A DNA stretch of 11,773 nucleotides. It comes from a bacterium ADurb.Bin374 (lineage in GTDB: Bacteria > Riflebacteria > Ozemobacteria > Ozemobacterales > Ozemobacteraceae). The stretch spans positions 1-11,773 of the forward strand of contig MWAR01000385.1 in NCBI GenBank assembly GCA_002068715.1, written 5' to 3'. This document shows positions 1 through 7,037 of the stretch, piece by piece; position 1 is the stretch's first letter; every line of letters starts with the position of its first letter. The notes under the pieces are model-generated. The model searched no databases, was not told the origin of the DNA, and saw nothing but the letters and a program-made list of their open reading frames with translations. The position numbers and the translations under genes were made by a program.

Positions 1-386
1 CGGCTCTTCGAGCTGATTTCCTGGACAAGCCGCTTCGTTCCATCGAAAAAGAACAGGTCGGCCATCCCGGGATATCGCCGATGGAACTGCGAGACCAGCA
101 TCTCCCGCCTGGCCGGAACGGCGTCCTTCATCGCCCGAAAATAGTTTTTGAGGATGATTTTCAGGCATATCGCATCGTCGTCCAGGGCGCCGAGGGTGGT
201 AAGGAATCTGTTCTGCTCCGCCAGGAGATTCGTTGTAAGACGGTCGTTCTCGAGCGACTCGACCTGCCGTGCCGTTCCCTGGATGACGAAGATGGGGAAC
301 AACGCCATGACGATTATGACCAGAAGTTTTCTCAACAAGAGGAATCGGGGGTTGGCCCGGTCATGACCAACAGGTTTTTCATTCAT
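1..386 (-). CDS. N-terminus of a membrane-anchored (probable sensor) protein, cut by the left edge
   Basis: The reverse complement is open from ATG at 386 to the window edge, giving 128 residues; the C-terminus lies outside. A short basic N-terminus is followed by one hydrophobic segment at about residues 15-37. After it comes a polar, helix-prone stretch and then a mixed region containing RYPGMADLFFFDG, as often found in extracytoplasmic sensor domains. An in-frame stop just upstream (399-401) leaves no room for an earlier start. There is no Shine-Dalgarno sequence. The layout fits the N-terminus of a signalling protein such as a histidine kinase, SpoIIE-type phosphatase or cyclase, but the output domain is not visible, so this is inference. 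It diverges from the histidine kinase at 473. The plus-strand frame over the same bases looks like a shadow. Confidence 0.72.
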   Translation of the reverse strand, partial: MNEKPVGHDRANPRFLLLRKLLVIIVMALFPIFVIQGTARQVESLENDRLTTNLLAEQNRFLTTLGALDDDAICLKIILKNYFRAMKDAVPARREMLVSQFHRRYPGMADLFFFDGTKRLVQEISSKS

Positions 387-396
387 AGATGAGCAA

Positions 397-402
397 TATT
401 AC
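397..402 (-). promoter_or_regulatory. Possible -10 element for the minus-strand gene
   Basis: On the minus strand the hexamer TAATAT lies 10 bases before the ATG at 386. It is identical to the -10 proposed for the tRNA operon. No convincing -35 is seen. If it is used, the transcript would have almost no leader, which agrees with the missing Shine-Dalgarno sequence. Confidence 0.3.
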
Positions 403-459
403 ATGATTCGGTATCGGGACGCGGTGGAAAATTTCCTTCTCCCCGTCCGGGGTTCCTGA

Positions 460-465
460 TAGAAT
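460..465 (+). promoter_or_regulatory. Possible -10 element for the histidine kinase gene
   Basis: TAGAAT matches the -10 consensus at five of six bases and ends seven bases before the ATG at 473. The expected transcription start would fall on or next to the start codon. No Shine-Dalgarno sequence precedes the ATG, so a leaderless transcript is plausible. The -35 region (about 437-442, TTCTCC) is poor. Confidence 0.35.
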
Positions 466-472
466 CGCTTGC

Positions 473-1606
473 ATGTCCCTGATTATCGAAACGCGCGATT
501 TCAAGCCGCACACCCGGTGGGGCGTGGCGGGTTTTGCGGCTTTTGCCTACGGCATGTTCCGCCTGCTGTCGACCCTCGATGATCCGGGCGTGTTCAACGG
601 CATCAACTGGATCGGCGTCGGCATCGCACTGATCGTCACCGAACGGCTTCTCGAGCATCTCCACACCCCGGAATGGCAGGAGCGCCTGCCGCCGAGGCAG
701 AAGCTCGGCTGGCTGTTCTATCTGACCGGTGGCATCGGCATGGTCCTGAGCTGGTGCTCGACCCCTCTGCCGCTCATCGCCATAGGCTGGCTCTGCGCCG
801 GGGTCGAACCGCCGAAGATCCTGTGGCGGATGCTCGTCGACAAGTTCACCGACATCAACCCCGACCGCTGGGTCGATTACTTCGGAACATTCCTGATCAT
901 TCTCGGCGTGGTGTTCGTCCTCGTGGCCGGGGCCGGCCCCTTCATCGGCCTCGTGGTGAGCATCCATGCGGGCTACGCCGGAGGCAAGGGCACGATCGCC
1001 GTCGGAGCGGGCCCCGCGGCGGCGGGCGCCGTCGCGCTGAGCCTCGTCCCCCTGCTCATCGGCGCCTGCTTCATCATCCTCGGCCTCGGGATCCGCCGCA
1101 GGGCGATGTGGGCGGGCGCCCTCGGCCTGGGTCTCACGTTTTTCATGTTCGTGGAGGCCTGCAACTCGGCGCTGGTCGCCTCGGGCGGGCACATCACCCA
1201 TCTGCCGGCCGCGCTCGCCCAACAGGGCATCTCCCTGGTCCTTTCCTGGTTCCTGTTCTTCGGGTTCTATAGCGTTTTTTATCCTATCGTGTCCGAGCGC
1301 ATCAAGGGGCTCGCCGGAGCTCTCGAGGGCAAGCTGCGCGACGCCGACGCAGCACTGCAGGAGACGCGGGGCAGGCTCGAGAAGGCGGCCCACGACGCGG
1401 CGCAGGCAACGCGCGACCTCGAGGACGAGCGCATCAAGCTTCGCGCGCTGTTCGAAAACACCAACGAGGGCATCATCCTGTTCGACGAGCAGGACACGAT
1501 CCTGTATCTGAACCCGGCCTACTGCTCGCATTACGAGATCACCCGCGAGGAATGGCTCGGGAAAAAGTGGCCCGCCATTTTCGAGCGGCCGGCTTTTCCT
1601 CCGTGA
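473..1606 (+). CDS. Membrane sensor half of a PAS histidine kinase (frame broken in PAS)
   Basis: This 377-residue frame holds the input half of a sensor kinase. Hydrophobic segments lie at about residues 16-32, 44-60, 78-95, 98-112, 136-165, 183-205, 211-230 and 252-272, giving a multi-pass membrane region with no large loops. The stretch 151-190 is rich in Gly and Ala. A charged, probably coiled-coil helix at 273-322 leads into the start of a PAS domain (LRALFENTNEGIILF, then NPAY at 347-350, then LGKKWPAIF). The frame stops at TGA 1604-1606, in the middle of the PAS fold. The rest of PAS and the kinase core continue in the overlapping frame to 2532. A single lost base near 1567-1603, real or from assembly, would explain this. 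An intact product would be about 686 residues. What the membrane part senses is unknown. Confidence 0.82.
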   Translation: MSLIIETRDFKPHTRWGVAGFAAFAYGMFRLLSTLDDPGVFNGINWIGVGIALIVTERLLEHLHTPEWQERLPPRQKLGWLFYLTGGIGMVLSWCSTPLPLIAIGWLCAGVEPPKILWRMLVDKFTDINPDRWVDYFGTFLIILGVVFVLVAGAGPFIGLVVSIHAGYAGGKGTIAVGAGPAAAGAVALSLVPLLIGACFIILGLGIRRRAMWAGALGLGLTFFMFVEACNSALVASGGHITHLPAALAQQGISLVLSWFLFFGFYSVFYPIVSERIKGLAGALEGKLRDADAALQETRGRLEKAAHDAAQATRDLEDERIKLRALFENTNEGIILFDEQDTILYLNPAYCSHYEITREEWLGKKWPAIFERPAFPP

Positions 1607-2532
1607 ACGACGGTGGGAGCATCGATCCGGGCGAAGCGGCGAACGGCAGTCGTCCGCGGCGTGGCGAGGTGACTGTCACCGATTCCAGGGGCGAAGTTAA
1701 GCGACGCATCGCGTTCTACGCAAAACGCATCACGAACGCCCAGGGCGAGGTGATCGCCTGCATGGGCCTGACGCGCGACATCACGCTCGAACGTGAGATC
1801 GACCGCATGAAGACCGAATTCGTCAGCAACGTCAGCCACGAGCTGCGCACCCCGCTGACCTCGATCAGGGCCTATACCGAAATGCTCCTCGACGACGAGA
1901 CCGACGATCCGCAGACCCGCAGGGACTACCTGCAGATCGTCCTCGACGAGGCCGTGCGGCTGACGAACCTGATCAACGACATCCTCGACCTCTCGAAGAT
2001 GGAGGCCGGACGCAAAACCTACAAGTTCGTGACCGTAAGTCTGCACGGTCTTGTGAAGAAGGTCGCCACCGTCATATCTGCCGATATTCAAAAGAAGCAT
2101 CACGCCTTCGACATCCGGATTCCCGACGCCGACCGGGAGGCCGTCTGCGACTCGGATCTCGTTCATCAGAGCATGCTGAACCTTCTCAGCAATGCCGTGA
2201 AATACACGCCGGACGGCGGCAAGATCGCCCTCGAACTCATATACGATAGCAACACGTATACCATTTCCGTATCAGACAACGGCCCCGGCATTTCACGGGA
2301 AGACCAGAAACAGCTGTTCAGCAAGTTTTTCCGGGTCGAAAGCACCCTCAACCGCGACGTGGGCGGCACCGGGCTGGGCCTCGCCCTCGTCAGGCAGATC
2401 GCCCATGTTCACCAGGGCGAAGCCGGCGTCGAATCGGAACCGGGGAAGGGCTCGACGTTCCGGCTCACGCTTCCATTCCAACCTCCCCGGCCAGCCCTGC
2501 CCACCGCAACCGCCCCGAAAAAGCCCGCCTGA
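1552..2532 (+). CDS. Histidine kinase core (end of PAS, HisKA, HATPase_c), continuing the 473 gene
   Basis: Numbering is from the ATG at 1552, which is only the first ATG of the frame. The end of a PAS domain (GEVTVTDSRGEVKRR to LTRDIT, about 39-78) leads to the dimerisation and phosphoacceptor helix with the H box VSHELRTP (His96, codon 1837). The catalytic domain follows, with N box NLLSNAVKYTP (Asn214), G1 DNGPGIS (242-248), F box FSKFFR and G2 GGTGLGLALV (271-280). All key kinase residues are present. The product should autophosphorylate and pass phosphate to a response regulator, but no receiver or regulator gene is visible. No proper ribosome binding site serves 1552. GTG at 1603 overlaps the stop of the upstream frame (GTGA), the same arrangement as tig-clpP, so re-initiation is possible. 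A frameshifted single gene is more likely, because the PAS fold is cut in half. Confidence 0.85.
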   Translation: MAREKVARHFRAAGFSSVNDGGSIDPGEAANGSRPRRGEVTVTDSRGEVKRRIAFYAKRITNAQGEVIACMGLTRDITLEREIDRMKTEFVSNVSHELRTPLTSIRAYTEMLLDDETDDPQTRRDYLQIVLDEAVRLTNLINDILDLSKMEAGRKTYKFVTVSLHGLVKKVATVISADIQKKHHAFDIRIPDADREAVCDSDLVHQSMLNLLSNAVKYTPDGGKIALELIYDSNTYTISVSDNGPGISREDQKQLFSKFFRVESTLNRDVGGTGLGLALVRQIAHVHQGEAGVESEPGKGSTFRLTLPFQPPRPALPTATAPKKPA

Positions 2533-2552
2533 TCAATACCAGGTGCGCCGCA

Positions 2553-2577
2553 GGGCGGGTTTCAAACCCGTCCCTAC
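2553..2577 (-). repeat. GTAG-type palindrome, copy 1
   Basis: Ten base pairs (one G:T) can form between 2553-2562 and 2564-2573, with TTTCAAA at the centre. The right end carries CTAC (2574-2577), which is GTAG on the minus strand. It lies 20 bases after the kinase stop and has no T run, so it does not look like a standard terminator. Confidence 0.65.
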
Positions 2578-2602
2578 ACCCCAGTGTCCATTGCCCCATC
2601 CC

Positions 2603-2626
2603 GTAGGGGCGGTTCACGAACCGCCC
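2603..2626 (+). repeat. GTAG-type palindrome, copy 2
   Basis: GTAG at 2603-2606 leads into a nine-pair stem, GGGCGGTTC (2607-2615) with GAACCGCCC (2618-2626). It has the same design as copy 1 on the opposite strand, with a different but still self-complementary core. Confidence 0.68.
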
Positions 2627-2689
2627 GGCTCGGCCATGACGAGATATTCATCCCGGATTTCGGGAAACATCATGTCACAGGAAATACAC

Positions 2690-2713
2690 GGGCGCATCGC
2701 GATGCGCCACTAC
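2690..2713 (-). repeat. GTAG-type palindrome, copy 3
   Basis: A perfect 18-base palindrome lies at 2691-2708 (half-site GGCGCATCG), followed by CTAC at 2710-2713. It shares the GTAG end and GC-rich outer stem with copies 1 and 2, but the core is again different. Confidence 0.65.
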
Positions 2714-2786
2714 GCCTCGAAACTTCTGTGTTCATCGTGGTTTCTGTGGTAATGGTCGTTTTGATTTCCTGAAGTTTGGCAGGGGG

Positions 2787-2815
2787 TTGCCTTCTCCGTT
2801 CTCTTCTGGTAATAT
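2787..2815 (+). promoter_or_regulatory. Sigma70-like promoter for the tRNA genes (and perhaps tig-clpPX)
   Basis: A -35 element TTGCCT (2787-2792) and a -10 element TAATAT (2810-2815) are separated by exactly 17 bases. Transcription would begin near 2822, about 20 bases before the mature tRNA-Leu. No other promoter is obvious between here and tig. Confidence 0.62.
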
Positions 2816-2841
2816 GGTTGAGCGCGCGTGCGCAACAGCGT

Positions 2842-2923
2842 GCGAGGGTGGCGGAACTGGCAGACGCGCCAGACTTAGGATCTGGTGGTTCACACCGTGC
2901 GGGTTCAAGTCCCGCCCTTCGCA
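2842..2923 (+). tRNA. tRNA-Leu (anticodon UAG)
   Basis: This 82-base class II tRNA folds fully. The acceptor GCGAGGG (2842-2848) pairs with CCTTCGC (2916-2922), with discriminator A2923. The anticodon stem CCAGA/TCTGG encloses loop CTTAGGA with anticodon TAG at 2876-2878. A long variable arm (about 2886-2898) and T arm GCGGG-TTCAAGT-CCCGC follow. CCA is not encoded, so it must be added after transcription. It reads CUN leucine codons. Confidence 0.95.
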
Positions 2924-2937
2924 AAGCAAGCATGCAA

Positions 2938-3010
2938 GCGGGAGTAGCTCAGTTGGTAGAGCTCCTGCCTTCCAAGCAGGAGGTCGCGGGTTCGAGTCCC
3001 GTCTCCCGCT
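2938..3010 (+). tRNA. tRNA-Gly (anticodon UCC)
   Basis: This 73-base tRNA has acceptor GCGGGAG (2938-2944) pairing with CTCCCGC (3003-3009) and discriminator T3010. The D arm is GCTC...GAGC. The anticodon stem CCTGC/GCAGG encloses loop CTTCCAA with TCC at 2971-2973. The T arm contains TTCGAGT. CCA is not encoded. It lies 14 bases after tRNA-Leu and is probably cut from the same transcript. A run of six T (3012-3017) follows directly and could weaken read-through into tig. Confidence 0.95.
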
Positions 3011-3043
3011 CTTTTTTATTTCTCTTGAAGGAGTTACAGATCC

Positions 3044-4387
3044 ATGTCCACGCAGCTCAAGACACAGGTTCAGGAAATCGGCCCCAACAAGGTCGCTTTG
3101 ACCGTCGAGGTGGGCACAGAGCAGGTTTCGGCCGCCTACAACCACTTCTTCCAGCGCGCCGCCCACAGCGTGAAGATCCCCGGCTTCCGCCCCGGCAAGG
3201 CCCCGCGCCCCGTCTTGGCGAAGTTCATCGGCCCCGACGCGATCCGCGAGCAGGTCGAGGAAGAGCTCGTCAACCAGGTCTACCCTGACGCCATCCGGCA
3301 GACCAAGCTGCACCCGGTCAGTGATTTCTCCATCGAAGAGTCCAACCTGAAAGAAGGCCAGCCGTTCACCTTCAAGGCGACGTTCGACGTCCGCCCGAAG
3401 CTCGGCGAGATCGGCTATCGCGGCCACACCGTCACGGTGAAGCGTCTCGAGGTCGACGAGGAGCTGATCGGCAAGGTGCTCGAGCAGCGCCGCGAGCAGT
3501 TCAGCAAGACCGTTCCCGTCGAAGACGGCGAACTCCAGTTCGGCGATTATTTCATGGGCAAGATCGTCGTCTCCTGCGACGGCGCCGAAGATGCCGAGAT
3601 GTCCGAAGAGAAGGGCTACCACAAGTTCACTGAAGACAACCGCATGTATCTTCCGATGAAGGGCATGAAGAACGGCGAGACCCGCACCTTCACGTATGAA
3701 GCCAATACCGACGCCGAGAAAGATTCCAAATATTTCGGAAAAACCCTCGACGTCACCGTGACGCTCGAACGCATTTCCCGCCCGACCCTGCCCGCGCTGA
3801 ACGACGAGTTCGCGAAGGAAGTCGGTGAGTTTTCGACGCTCGACGAGCTGAAGGCCAAGATCCGCAAGGACCTCGAAGAGCATTCAGTGAAGGACGGCGA
3901 AGAGCGCGCGGTCGATGCGATCCTGAAAGAGGTCGTCGGCAAGACCCACGTCGATCTGCCGAACGCCATGGTCGAGCGCACGATCGACTACTTCGTGTCG
4001 AACATCGACCGCCGCTGGCGCCAGTTCAACAGCAGCCTGGCCGAGTTTTTGAAGCGCTCGAACAAGGATTACAAGGCGTTCCGCGAGGAGTTCCGCGAGA
4101 AGGCAGAGTTCGAGACGAAGGTCATGCTGATCGTCGACGAGATCGGCGAGCGCGAGACGATCGAAGTGTCGGATGCCGATTTCCGGGCCGAAGTCGAAAA
4201 GCGGGCTTCCGATTACGGCATGACCGTGGACAAGCTGATGGAGCACCTTTCCAAGGGTGACGGCGAGGAAAATCTCCGCCATACGATCCGCGACCGGCAG
4301 ATTCGCGAGTTTTTGCTAAAGAACAACGCGGTTCATTACGATATGGTCAAAGAAGCCGAATTCAACAAGGGGGATAACGCACAGTGA
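3044..4387 (+). CDS. tig: Trigger factor (ribosome-associated chaperone and prolyl isomerase)
   Basis: The 447-residue product has the normal length for trigger factor. It binds the ribosome at the exit tunnel and shields nascent chains. The N-terminal ribosome-binding domain (about 1-118) carries the signature GFRPGKAP at 47-54, matching the GFRxGxxP loop that contacts protein L23. The FKBP-like prolyl isomerase region follows at about 158-250 (GDYFMGK, then a conserved strand [10 protein letters not shown]). A long helical C-terminal cradle with many charged residues completes the protein. ATG 3044 is supported by AAGGAG at 3028-3033, ten bases upstream. It is the first gene of a tig-clpP-clpX unit. 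No separate promoter is obvious in the 33 bases after tRNA-Gly. Nothing appears truncated or unusual. Confidence 0.97.
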   Translation: MSTQLKTQVQEIGPNKVALTVEVGTEQVSAAYNHFFQRAAHSVKIPGFRPGKAPRPVLAKFIGPDAIREQVEEELVNQVYPDAIRQTKLHPVSDFSIEESNLKEGQPFTFKATFDVRPKLGEIGYRGHTVTVKRLEVDEELIGKVLEQRREQFSKTVPVEDGELQFGDYFMGKIVVSCDGAEDAEMSEEKGYHKFTEDNRMYLPMKGMKNGETRTFTYEANTDAEKDSKYFGKTLDVTVTLERISRPTLPALNDEFAKEVGEFSTLDELKAKIRKDLEEHSVKDGEERAVDAILKEVVGKTHVDLPNAMVERTIDYFVSNIDRRWRQFNSSLAEFLKRSNKDYKAFREEFREKAEFETKVMLIVDEIGERETIEVSDADFRAEVEKRASDYGMTVDKLMEHLSKGDGEENLRHTIRDRQIREFLLKNNAVHYDMVKEAEFNKGDNAQ

Positions 4388-4992
4388 CGCTGGTACCGAT
4401 CGTCATTGAGCAGAGCAGTCGTGGCGAACGCGCGTACGACATCTACTCTCGTCTTCTCAAGGACCGCATCATCTTCATCGGCGGCGAGATCGAGGACCAC
4501 ATGGCCAACCTCATCATCGCCGAACTTCTCTTCCTCGAATCCGAGGACCCGGAGAAAGACATATCGGTGTATATCAACAGCCCCGGCGGCGTCGTGACCG
4601 CGGGTCTGGCGATCTACGACACGATGCAGTACATCAAGCCCGACGTCAGCACGATCTGCATCGGCCAGGCGGCCAGCATGGGCGCGGTTCTGCTCGCGGC
4701 CGGCACGGCCGGGAAGCGGTACGCCCTCCCCAACTCGCGCATCATGATCCATCAGCCGCTCGGCGGTGCGCAGGGCCAGGCCAGCGACATCGAGATCCAG
4801 GCCGGCGAGATCCTGCGCATCAAGGAAAAGCTCAACGACATGCTGGCGCACCACTCGGGCCAGCCTCTCAAGCGCGTGAAGAAGGACACCGACCGTGACT
4901 TCTTCATGTCGGCCATGGAAGCCAAGGAATACGGCATCATCGACGAAGTCGTTCAACGCAAGCCAGTAACCGCCAAATCGGCCGGAGAGTAA
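4384..4992 (+). CDS. clpP: ATP-dependent Clp protease proteolytic subunit ClpP
   Basis: This 202-residue serine peptidase forms the tetradecameric chamber that degrades proteins fed in by ClpX. The catalytic triad is visible: Ser98 in GQAASMG, His123 in [10 protein letters not shown] and Asp172 in KDTDRD, with the usual family spacing. The oxyanion/substrate strand NSPGG is at 65-69. The start is GTG at 4384, inside the tig stop (GTGA overlap), with AAGGGGG at 4367-4373 placed ten bases upstream. Translation is therefore probably coupled to tig. The protein starts almost at the mature N-terminus known from other ClpPs (LVPIVIEQ), so there is little or no propeptide. Confidence 0.97.
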   Translation: MTLVPIVIEQSSRGERAYDIYSRLLKDRIIFIGGEIEDHMANLIIAELLFLESEDPEKDISVYINSPGGVVTAGLAIYDTMQYIKPDVSTICIGQAASMGAVLLAAGTAGKRYALPNSRIMIHQPLGGAQGQASDIEIQAGEILRIKEKLNDMLAHHSGQPLKRVKKDTDRDFFMSAMEAKEYGIIDEVVQRKPVTAKSAGE

Positions 4993-4996
4993 CCGC

Positions 4997-6247
4997 ATGC
5001 TGTCTAAGAGCCCCCAGTTCCGGTGTTCTTTCTGCGGAAAGAGCCAGGATCAGGTTCGCAAGCTGATTGCAGGCCCCGAAGTCTACATCTGCGACGAGTG
5101 TATCGGGCTGTGCAATGACATCATCGTGGAGGAGGTCGACGACGACCAGACCCACGAGCTGAAGGGCATCATCAAACCCAAGGAAATCGTCGACGTTCTC
5201 GACCAGTATGTCGTGGGCCAGCAGCGCGCGAAGAAGATCGTCGCCGTCGCTGTCTACAACCATTACAAGCGCATCAGTCTCGCCCGGTCGCCGGTCCGCA
5301 AGGACGACGTCGAGGTTCAGAAGTCGAACATCCTGTTCCTCGGCCCAACCGGTTCGGGAAAGACGCACATCGCACAAACCCTGGCGCAGCTGCTGAACGT
5401 GCCGTTCTGCATCGCCGACGCCACGACCCTCACGGAAGCCGGCTACGTCGGCGAAGACGTCGAGAGCATTCTTCTCAACCTTCTGCGCGCCGCCGACTAC
5501 GACGTGCAGAAGGCCGAGAAGGGCATCATCTACATCGACGAGATCGACAAGATCGCCCGCAAGAGCGAGAACCTGTCGATCACCCGCGACGTCTCGGGCG
5601 AGGGTGTCCAGCAGGCCCTTCTGAAGATGCTCGAAGGCAAGATCGCGCACGTGCCGCCCCAGGGTGGCCGCAAGCATCCGCACTCCGAGTTCATCCAGAT
5701 CAACACGAAGGACATCCTGTTCCTGATGGGCGGCTCTTTCGAAGGCATCGAAAAGATCGTCGAGGGCCGCACCCGCACCACGTCGCTCGGGTTCGGAAGC
5801 ACGCCGATGGCACGGCGCGACAAACGCATCAGCCACCTGCTCTCGCAGATCATGCCGGAAGACCTGCTCAAGTTCGGCATGATTCCCGAGTTCATCGGCC
5901 GCGTGCCGATCGTCGCCACCTTCGACCAGCTCGGCGAGGAAGACCTCGTCCGCATCCTCACCACCCCGAAGAACGCCCTGACCAAGCAGTTCCAGCGCCT
6001 CCTCCGCATGGAAGGCGTCGAACTGGAAGTCACCCCGCCCGCCCTCCAGGCGATCGCCCGCAAGGCGATCCGCCAGAACACCGGTGCACGCGGCCTGCGG
6101 CGCATCTTCGAGGAAATGATGCTCGACCTGATGTATGACATCCCCTCGAGTAACGATGTCTCGAAAGTCATCATCACCGAACGGACGGTCGAGCGGAAGG
6201 AACCATATCAAGTCCTATACAAAATGAGCGAAGAACAGACCGCCTGA
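4997..6247 (+). CDS. clpX: ATP-dependent Clp protease ATP-binding subunit ClpX
   Basis: This 416-residue AAA+ unfoldase recognises tagged substrates and threads them into ClpP. The N-terminal zinc-binding domain has four cysteines (10, 13, 32, 35). The AAA+ core shows Walker A GPTGSGKT (116-123), pore loop GYVG (149-152), Walker B IIYIDEID (177-184) and the RKH loop (225-227). It also has the ClpP-docking loop LGF (264-266), the arginine finger Arg302 in EFIGR and sensor 2 TGARGLRR (362-369). ATG 4997 lies four bases after the clpP stop and is served by GGAGAG at 4984-4989. All functional elements are intact. A strong terminator follows 21 bases after the stop, so the unit ends here and no lon gene follows. 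Confidence 0.98.
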   Translation: MLSKSPQFRCSFCGKSQDQVRKLIAGPEVYICDECIGLCNDIIVEEVDDDQTHELKGIIKPKEIVDVLDQYVVGQQRAKKIVAVAVYNHYKRISLARSPVRKDDVEVQKSNILFLGPTGSGKTHIAQTLAQLLNVPFCIADATTLTEAGYVGEDVESILLNLLRAADYDVQKAEKGIIYIDEIDKIARKSENLSITRDVSGEGVQQALLKMLEGKIAHVPPQGGRKHPHSEFIQINTKDILFLMGGSFEGIEKIVEGRTRTTSLGFGSTPMARRDKRISHLLSQIMPEDLLKFGMIPEFIGRVPIVATFDQLGEEDLVRILTTPKNALTKQFQRLLRMEGVELEVTPPALQAIARKAIRQNTGARGLRRIFEEMMLDLMYDIPSSNDVSKVIITERTVERKEPYQVLYKMSEEQTA

Positions 6248-6268
6248 GATCTTCGTTCCGTCCATCCA

Positions 6269-6306
6269 CGCAGGTGCGGGCTCCGGCTCGCACCTGCGCT
6301 TCTTTT
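6269..6306 (+). terminator. Intrinsic terminator after clpX
   Basis: The inverted repeat pairs 6269-6281 with 6286-6298 (outer half GCAGGTGCG/CGCACCTGC, one inner G:T) around a TCCG loop. It is followed by CTTCTTTT at 6299-6306. The position, 21 bases past the clpX stop, fits the end of the tig-clpPX transcript. Confidence 0.82.
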
Positions 6307-6341
6307 CTGCCGGAGTTCGAATATGGTAGACTGGAACGGAT

Positions 6342-7037
6342 ATGAAGAAAGCCCTGCTGCTGATCTGGATGGTATCCTGTCTGCAGTCTGCACCGGCATG
6401 CAGTCTGGCTATACACGACTGGCAACTCAGATTTTTCCTGCGTTTTTCACCTGAAATCACCATCCTGCCCCTGAGCGAACCGAATCTACTTCACGAGTTG
6501 ATCGCAGGCGGATCAATCAGAACCGTCTACTGGCTCGGCAAGCCGACATTCTACGGGACAGTGCTGAGCATCCTGCTGACGCTCTTCGGGGACCACGATC
6601 CGATCGTAACCTGGATTCCCGTTTCCTCCAGCCAGGGGCTCGTCGACATTGCAGCCAGGGAAGGAGGTTCGACCGTCGTTCTCGGCTCAGATCGACATTC
6701 CCTGAAACTCGCCCTGTTTTCGGACAGGAACTCCGGCAACCGGTGTCATCAGTTCATTCTGTATGAAACCAAGCGCATCCGGGCGATCCACCCACATCCC
6801 GACACCCCCTGGGCCGAGGAATCGGTCGGCACCGCCTGGATTTCCCTCGTGTTCCTGGAGTATCCGGTCCCGGGAAACATTCTTTCCGTCTCAGCCTTTC
6901 CCCTTCACGATAAGATCGAAGATCTGTATGAGAATCTTCCCGTCATAAACTCCCTGGTCCAGTCGGGCGTTCTGAAGCGGCGCCCCGGCGCGGAATTCAC
7001 GCCGGAATCCAAAGAGATTCCCCCCATCCCGGAATGA
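6342..7037 (+). CDS. Exported protein of unknown function, first gene of the secreted-protein cluster
   Basis: I do not recognise this 231-residue protein. Residues 1-19 form a Sec signal peptide (MKK, hydrophobic core, SAPA before Cys20). The Cys just after the likely cut is not preceded by a good lipobox. The mature part is mixed alpha/beta with hydrophobic stretches near 60-82 and 165-175 and a Pro-rich tail (PPIPE). A segment near 103-116 (IAAREGGSTVVLGS) loosely resembles the IA..NG.DVVLNS strand of the protein at 7702, but the helical region and HPxM motif are absent, so kinship is not shown. The start codon has only a weak GGA-type ribosome site; TAGACT at 6327-6332 may be a -10 element. 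Its stop overlaps the next start (ATGA at 7034), so the two are probably co-translated. Confidence 0.75.
   Translation: MKKALLLIWMVSCLQSAPACSLAIHDWQLRFFLRFSPEITILPLSEPNLLHELIAGGSIRTVYWLGKPTFYGTVLSILLTLFGDHDPIVTWIPVSSSQGLVDIAAREGGSTVVLGSDRHSLKLALFSDRNSGNRCHQFILYETKRIRAIHPHPDTPWAEESVGTAWISLVFLEYPVPGNILSVSAFPLHDKIEDLYENLPVINSLVQSGVLKRRPGAEFTPESKEIPPIPE

Larger units (their letters stand above)
2533..2786. other. Non-coding spacer with palindromic repeats
   Basis: No credible gene is present between the kinase stop and the tRNA promoter. The short frames here lack ribosome binding sites and family features. The region holds three GTAG-type palindromes (listed separately) and a small TCCCG/CGGGA hairpin at 2651-2665. 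It also holds a degenerate direct repeat, with TTCTGTG at 2724-2730 and 2742-2748, a period of 18. It looks like repeat debris or a landing site for small non-coding repeats. Confidence 0.6.

Noticed and set aside
81..392. Plus-strand frame of 103 residues at the left end
   Set aside because: The minus strand here encodes a coherent membrane-anchored N-terminus. The plus frame has no ribosome site or recognisable sequence.
383..1531. Long minus-strand open frame (382 residues) opposite the sensor gene
   Set aside because: It is low-complexity, Asp/Glu/Arg/His-rich and has no family features. It is the antisense shadow of a GC-rich gene whose plus-strand frame shows clear membrane and PAS sequence.
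1559..1567. Programmed -1 slippery site in the kinase gene
   Set aside because: GGG AAA AAG only partly fits the A AAA AAG type. Slipping there would replace a good PAS sequence (KKWPAIF) with an unlikely one, so a base loss nearer 1600 fits better.
2776..3288. Plus-strand frames across the tRNA genes (such as 2776-3288 and 2787-3101)
   Set aside because: They read through tRNA-Leu and tRNA-Gly and end inside tig in another frame. The tRNA folds explain the bases.
2732..3883. 383-residue minus-strand open frame covering both tRNAs and half of tig
   Set aside because: It crosses two folded tRNAs and a well-conserved trigger factor gene, and its sequence shows no family features.
4937..6211. 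424-residue minus-strand open frame opposite clpX
   Set aside because: clpX is unmistakable on the plus strand. The antisense frame is Asp/Val/Leu/His-rich, typical of GC-rich shadows.
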